6,631 bases of DNA from Lactobacillales bacterium (GTDB lineage: Bacteria; Bacillota; Bacilli; Lactobacillales; Vagococcaceae). Where the stretch lies: the NCBI GenBank assembly GCA_015655485.1, contig JAATEZ010000238.1:1-6631 (forward strand), read 5' to 3'. The position numbers and the translations under genes were made by a program. Below the pieces are notes generated by a model. The model did no database searches, was not told the DNA's origin, and saw only the letters and a program-made list of their open reading frames with translations. This document shows, one piece after another, positions 6,045 through 6,631 of the stretch; position 1 is the first letter of the stretch, and every line of letters begins with the position of its first letter.

Positions 6045-6631
6045 TCAAATCAGCTTTTGTTTATCAATCTGTTCATACGTATCCGTCGCATCTAAACATT
6101 TGTCCCAGATGATCACCTTTTGAGCATGAAAAGATTTTTGAACATCAATGATCCGCTGATTACTGCTTCCGCGAAACTGGAGCTTCAAATCGCGTTTGGA
6201 TAATTCAAATCGGCCATCCACCAAGATATCCAGCTGACCCAACAGCTCAAGTTTATCCTCAGTTTCTTGTAATAATTCTTCATAAGTATAGCCCGACCAA
6301 GACCAGATATCTTTTGTATGACCAAATTCTTGGCGAATACGTCTCACTAGCTGTAAACAAACTTGTGTATTTAAAAAAGGTTCTCCGCCCAGAAGTGTCA
6401 GCCCCTGAACATAATCATGGCGCAAGTCGGCCATGATCCGCTCCTCAAGTTCGGCGGTATAAGGAGTTCCATAAAAAAAATTTTGAACCGCTTTATTAAA
6501 ACAACCCTCACAGGCAAAGAGACATCCGCTGACATATAAACTGCAGCGAACTCCTTCACCATCAACAAAATTAAAAGGTTTGTAGTCTGCAATGTAATTT
6601 TGGCTATATTTATTTGATCGCCACTCTTTAG
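6045..6631 (-). CDS. nrdG: Anaerobic ribonucleoside-triphosphate reductase activating protein, N-terminus cut by the window edge
   Basis: The frame runs in from the right edge and ends at TGA 6045-6047, showing 194 residues. Probably only a few N-terminal residues are missing, because the visible start (KEWRSNKYSQNY) resembles the N-termini of Gram-positive NrdG. This is a radical SAM activase: it uses a [4Fe-4S] cluster and S-adenosylmethionine to create the glycyl radical on NrdD, the class III reductase that supplies dNTPs without oxygen. The motif CLFACEGC supplies the cluster cysteines (CX3CX2C, visible residues 36, 40 and 43). It is preceded by FVDGEGVRCSLYVSGC and followed by LTLLGGEPF, the GGE motif that contacts SAM. 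The segment WSWSGYTYEEL and the C-terminal LQFRGSSNQRIIDV also fit the family. nrdD is expected just upstream, beyond the edge. Internal ATG 6432-6434 is not the start, because it would remove the cluster cysteines. Confidence 0.95.
   Translation of the reverse strand, partial: KEWRSNKYSQNYIADYKPFNFVDGEGVRCSLYVSGCLFACEGCFNKAVQNFFYGTPYTAELEERIMADLRHDYVQGLTLLGGEPFLNTQVCLQLVRRIRQEFGHTKDIWSWSGYTYEELLQETEDKLELLGQLDILVDGRFELSKRDLKLQFRGSSNQRIIDVQKSFHAQKVIIWDKCLDATDTYEQIDKQKLI

Noticed and set aside
6398..6592. A 64-residue - strand frame within nrdG
   Set aside because: It is a shadow in another frame. The true nrdG frame through this stretch carries the radical SAM cysteine motif.

Overview
The window looks like chromosome from a low-GC Gram-positive bacterium of the order Lactobacillales, most likely Enterococcus or a close relative. 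The grounds are AT-rich DNA with strong AGGAGG-like ribosome sites, a lipobox lipoprotein, an anaerobic class III ribonucleotide reductase activase, and a gene set that I associate with enterococci. This assignment is inference from gene content, not from a marker gene.

Left half (1-4096, all + strand): four closely spaced genes form one apparent operon that the left edge cuts. They are the C-terminus of a DUF4956 membrane protein, a large secreted lipoprotein with a 22-residue-period beta-helix of the Cthe_2159 carbohydrate-binding family, a GT2 glycosyltransferase fused to a GtrA membrane domain, and a membrane-anchored phosphodiester glycosidase (NAGPA family). Together they suggest a cell-envelope glycan or phosphoglycan system: the fusion would make and possibly flip a lipid-linked sugar, and two extracytoplasmic proteins would bind and trim a polymer. 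DUF4956 genes often sit beside VTC-type polyphosphate polymerase genes, so one may lie just left of the window. A strong hairpin without a T-run separates the lipoprotein gene from the glycosyltransferase gene.

Middle (4097-4253): a 155-base convergent gap holds a Fur-box-like palindrome, a good Shine-Dalgarno followed by a four-codon reading frame (MDHC), and a strong bidirectional terminator. It could be a small RNA or leader unit, or the remnant of a deleted gene.

Right half (4252-6631, all - strand): reading leftwards from the right edge, there is nrdG (cut by the edge by only a few residues), its terminator, an extended -10 promoter, an iron-containing/glycerol-dehydrogenase-like alcohol dehydrogenase gene broken by one in-frame TAA, and an ASCH-domain protein. 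These are ordinary housekeeping or accessory genes apart from the nonsense codon. No tRNA, rRNA, CRISPR or insertion sequence is visible, and no gene-free stretch exceeds 300 bases.
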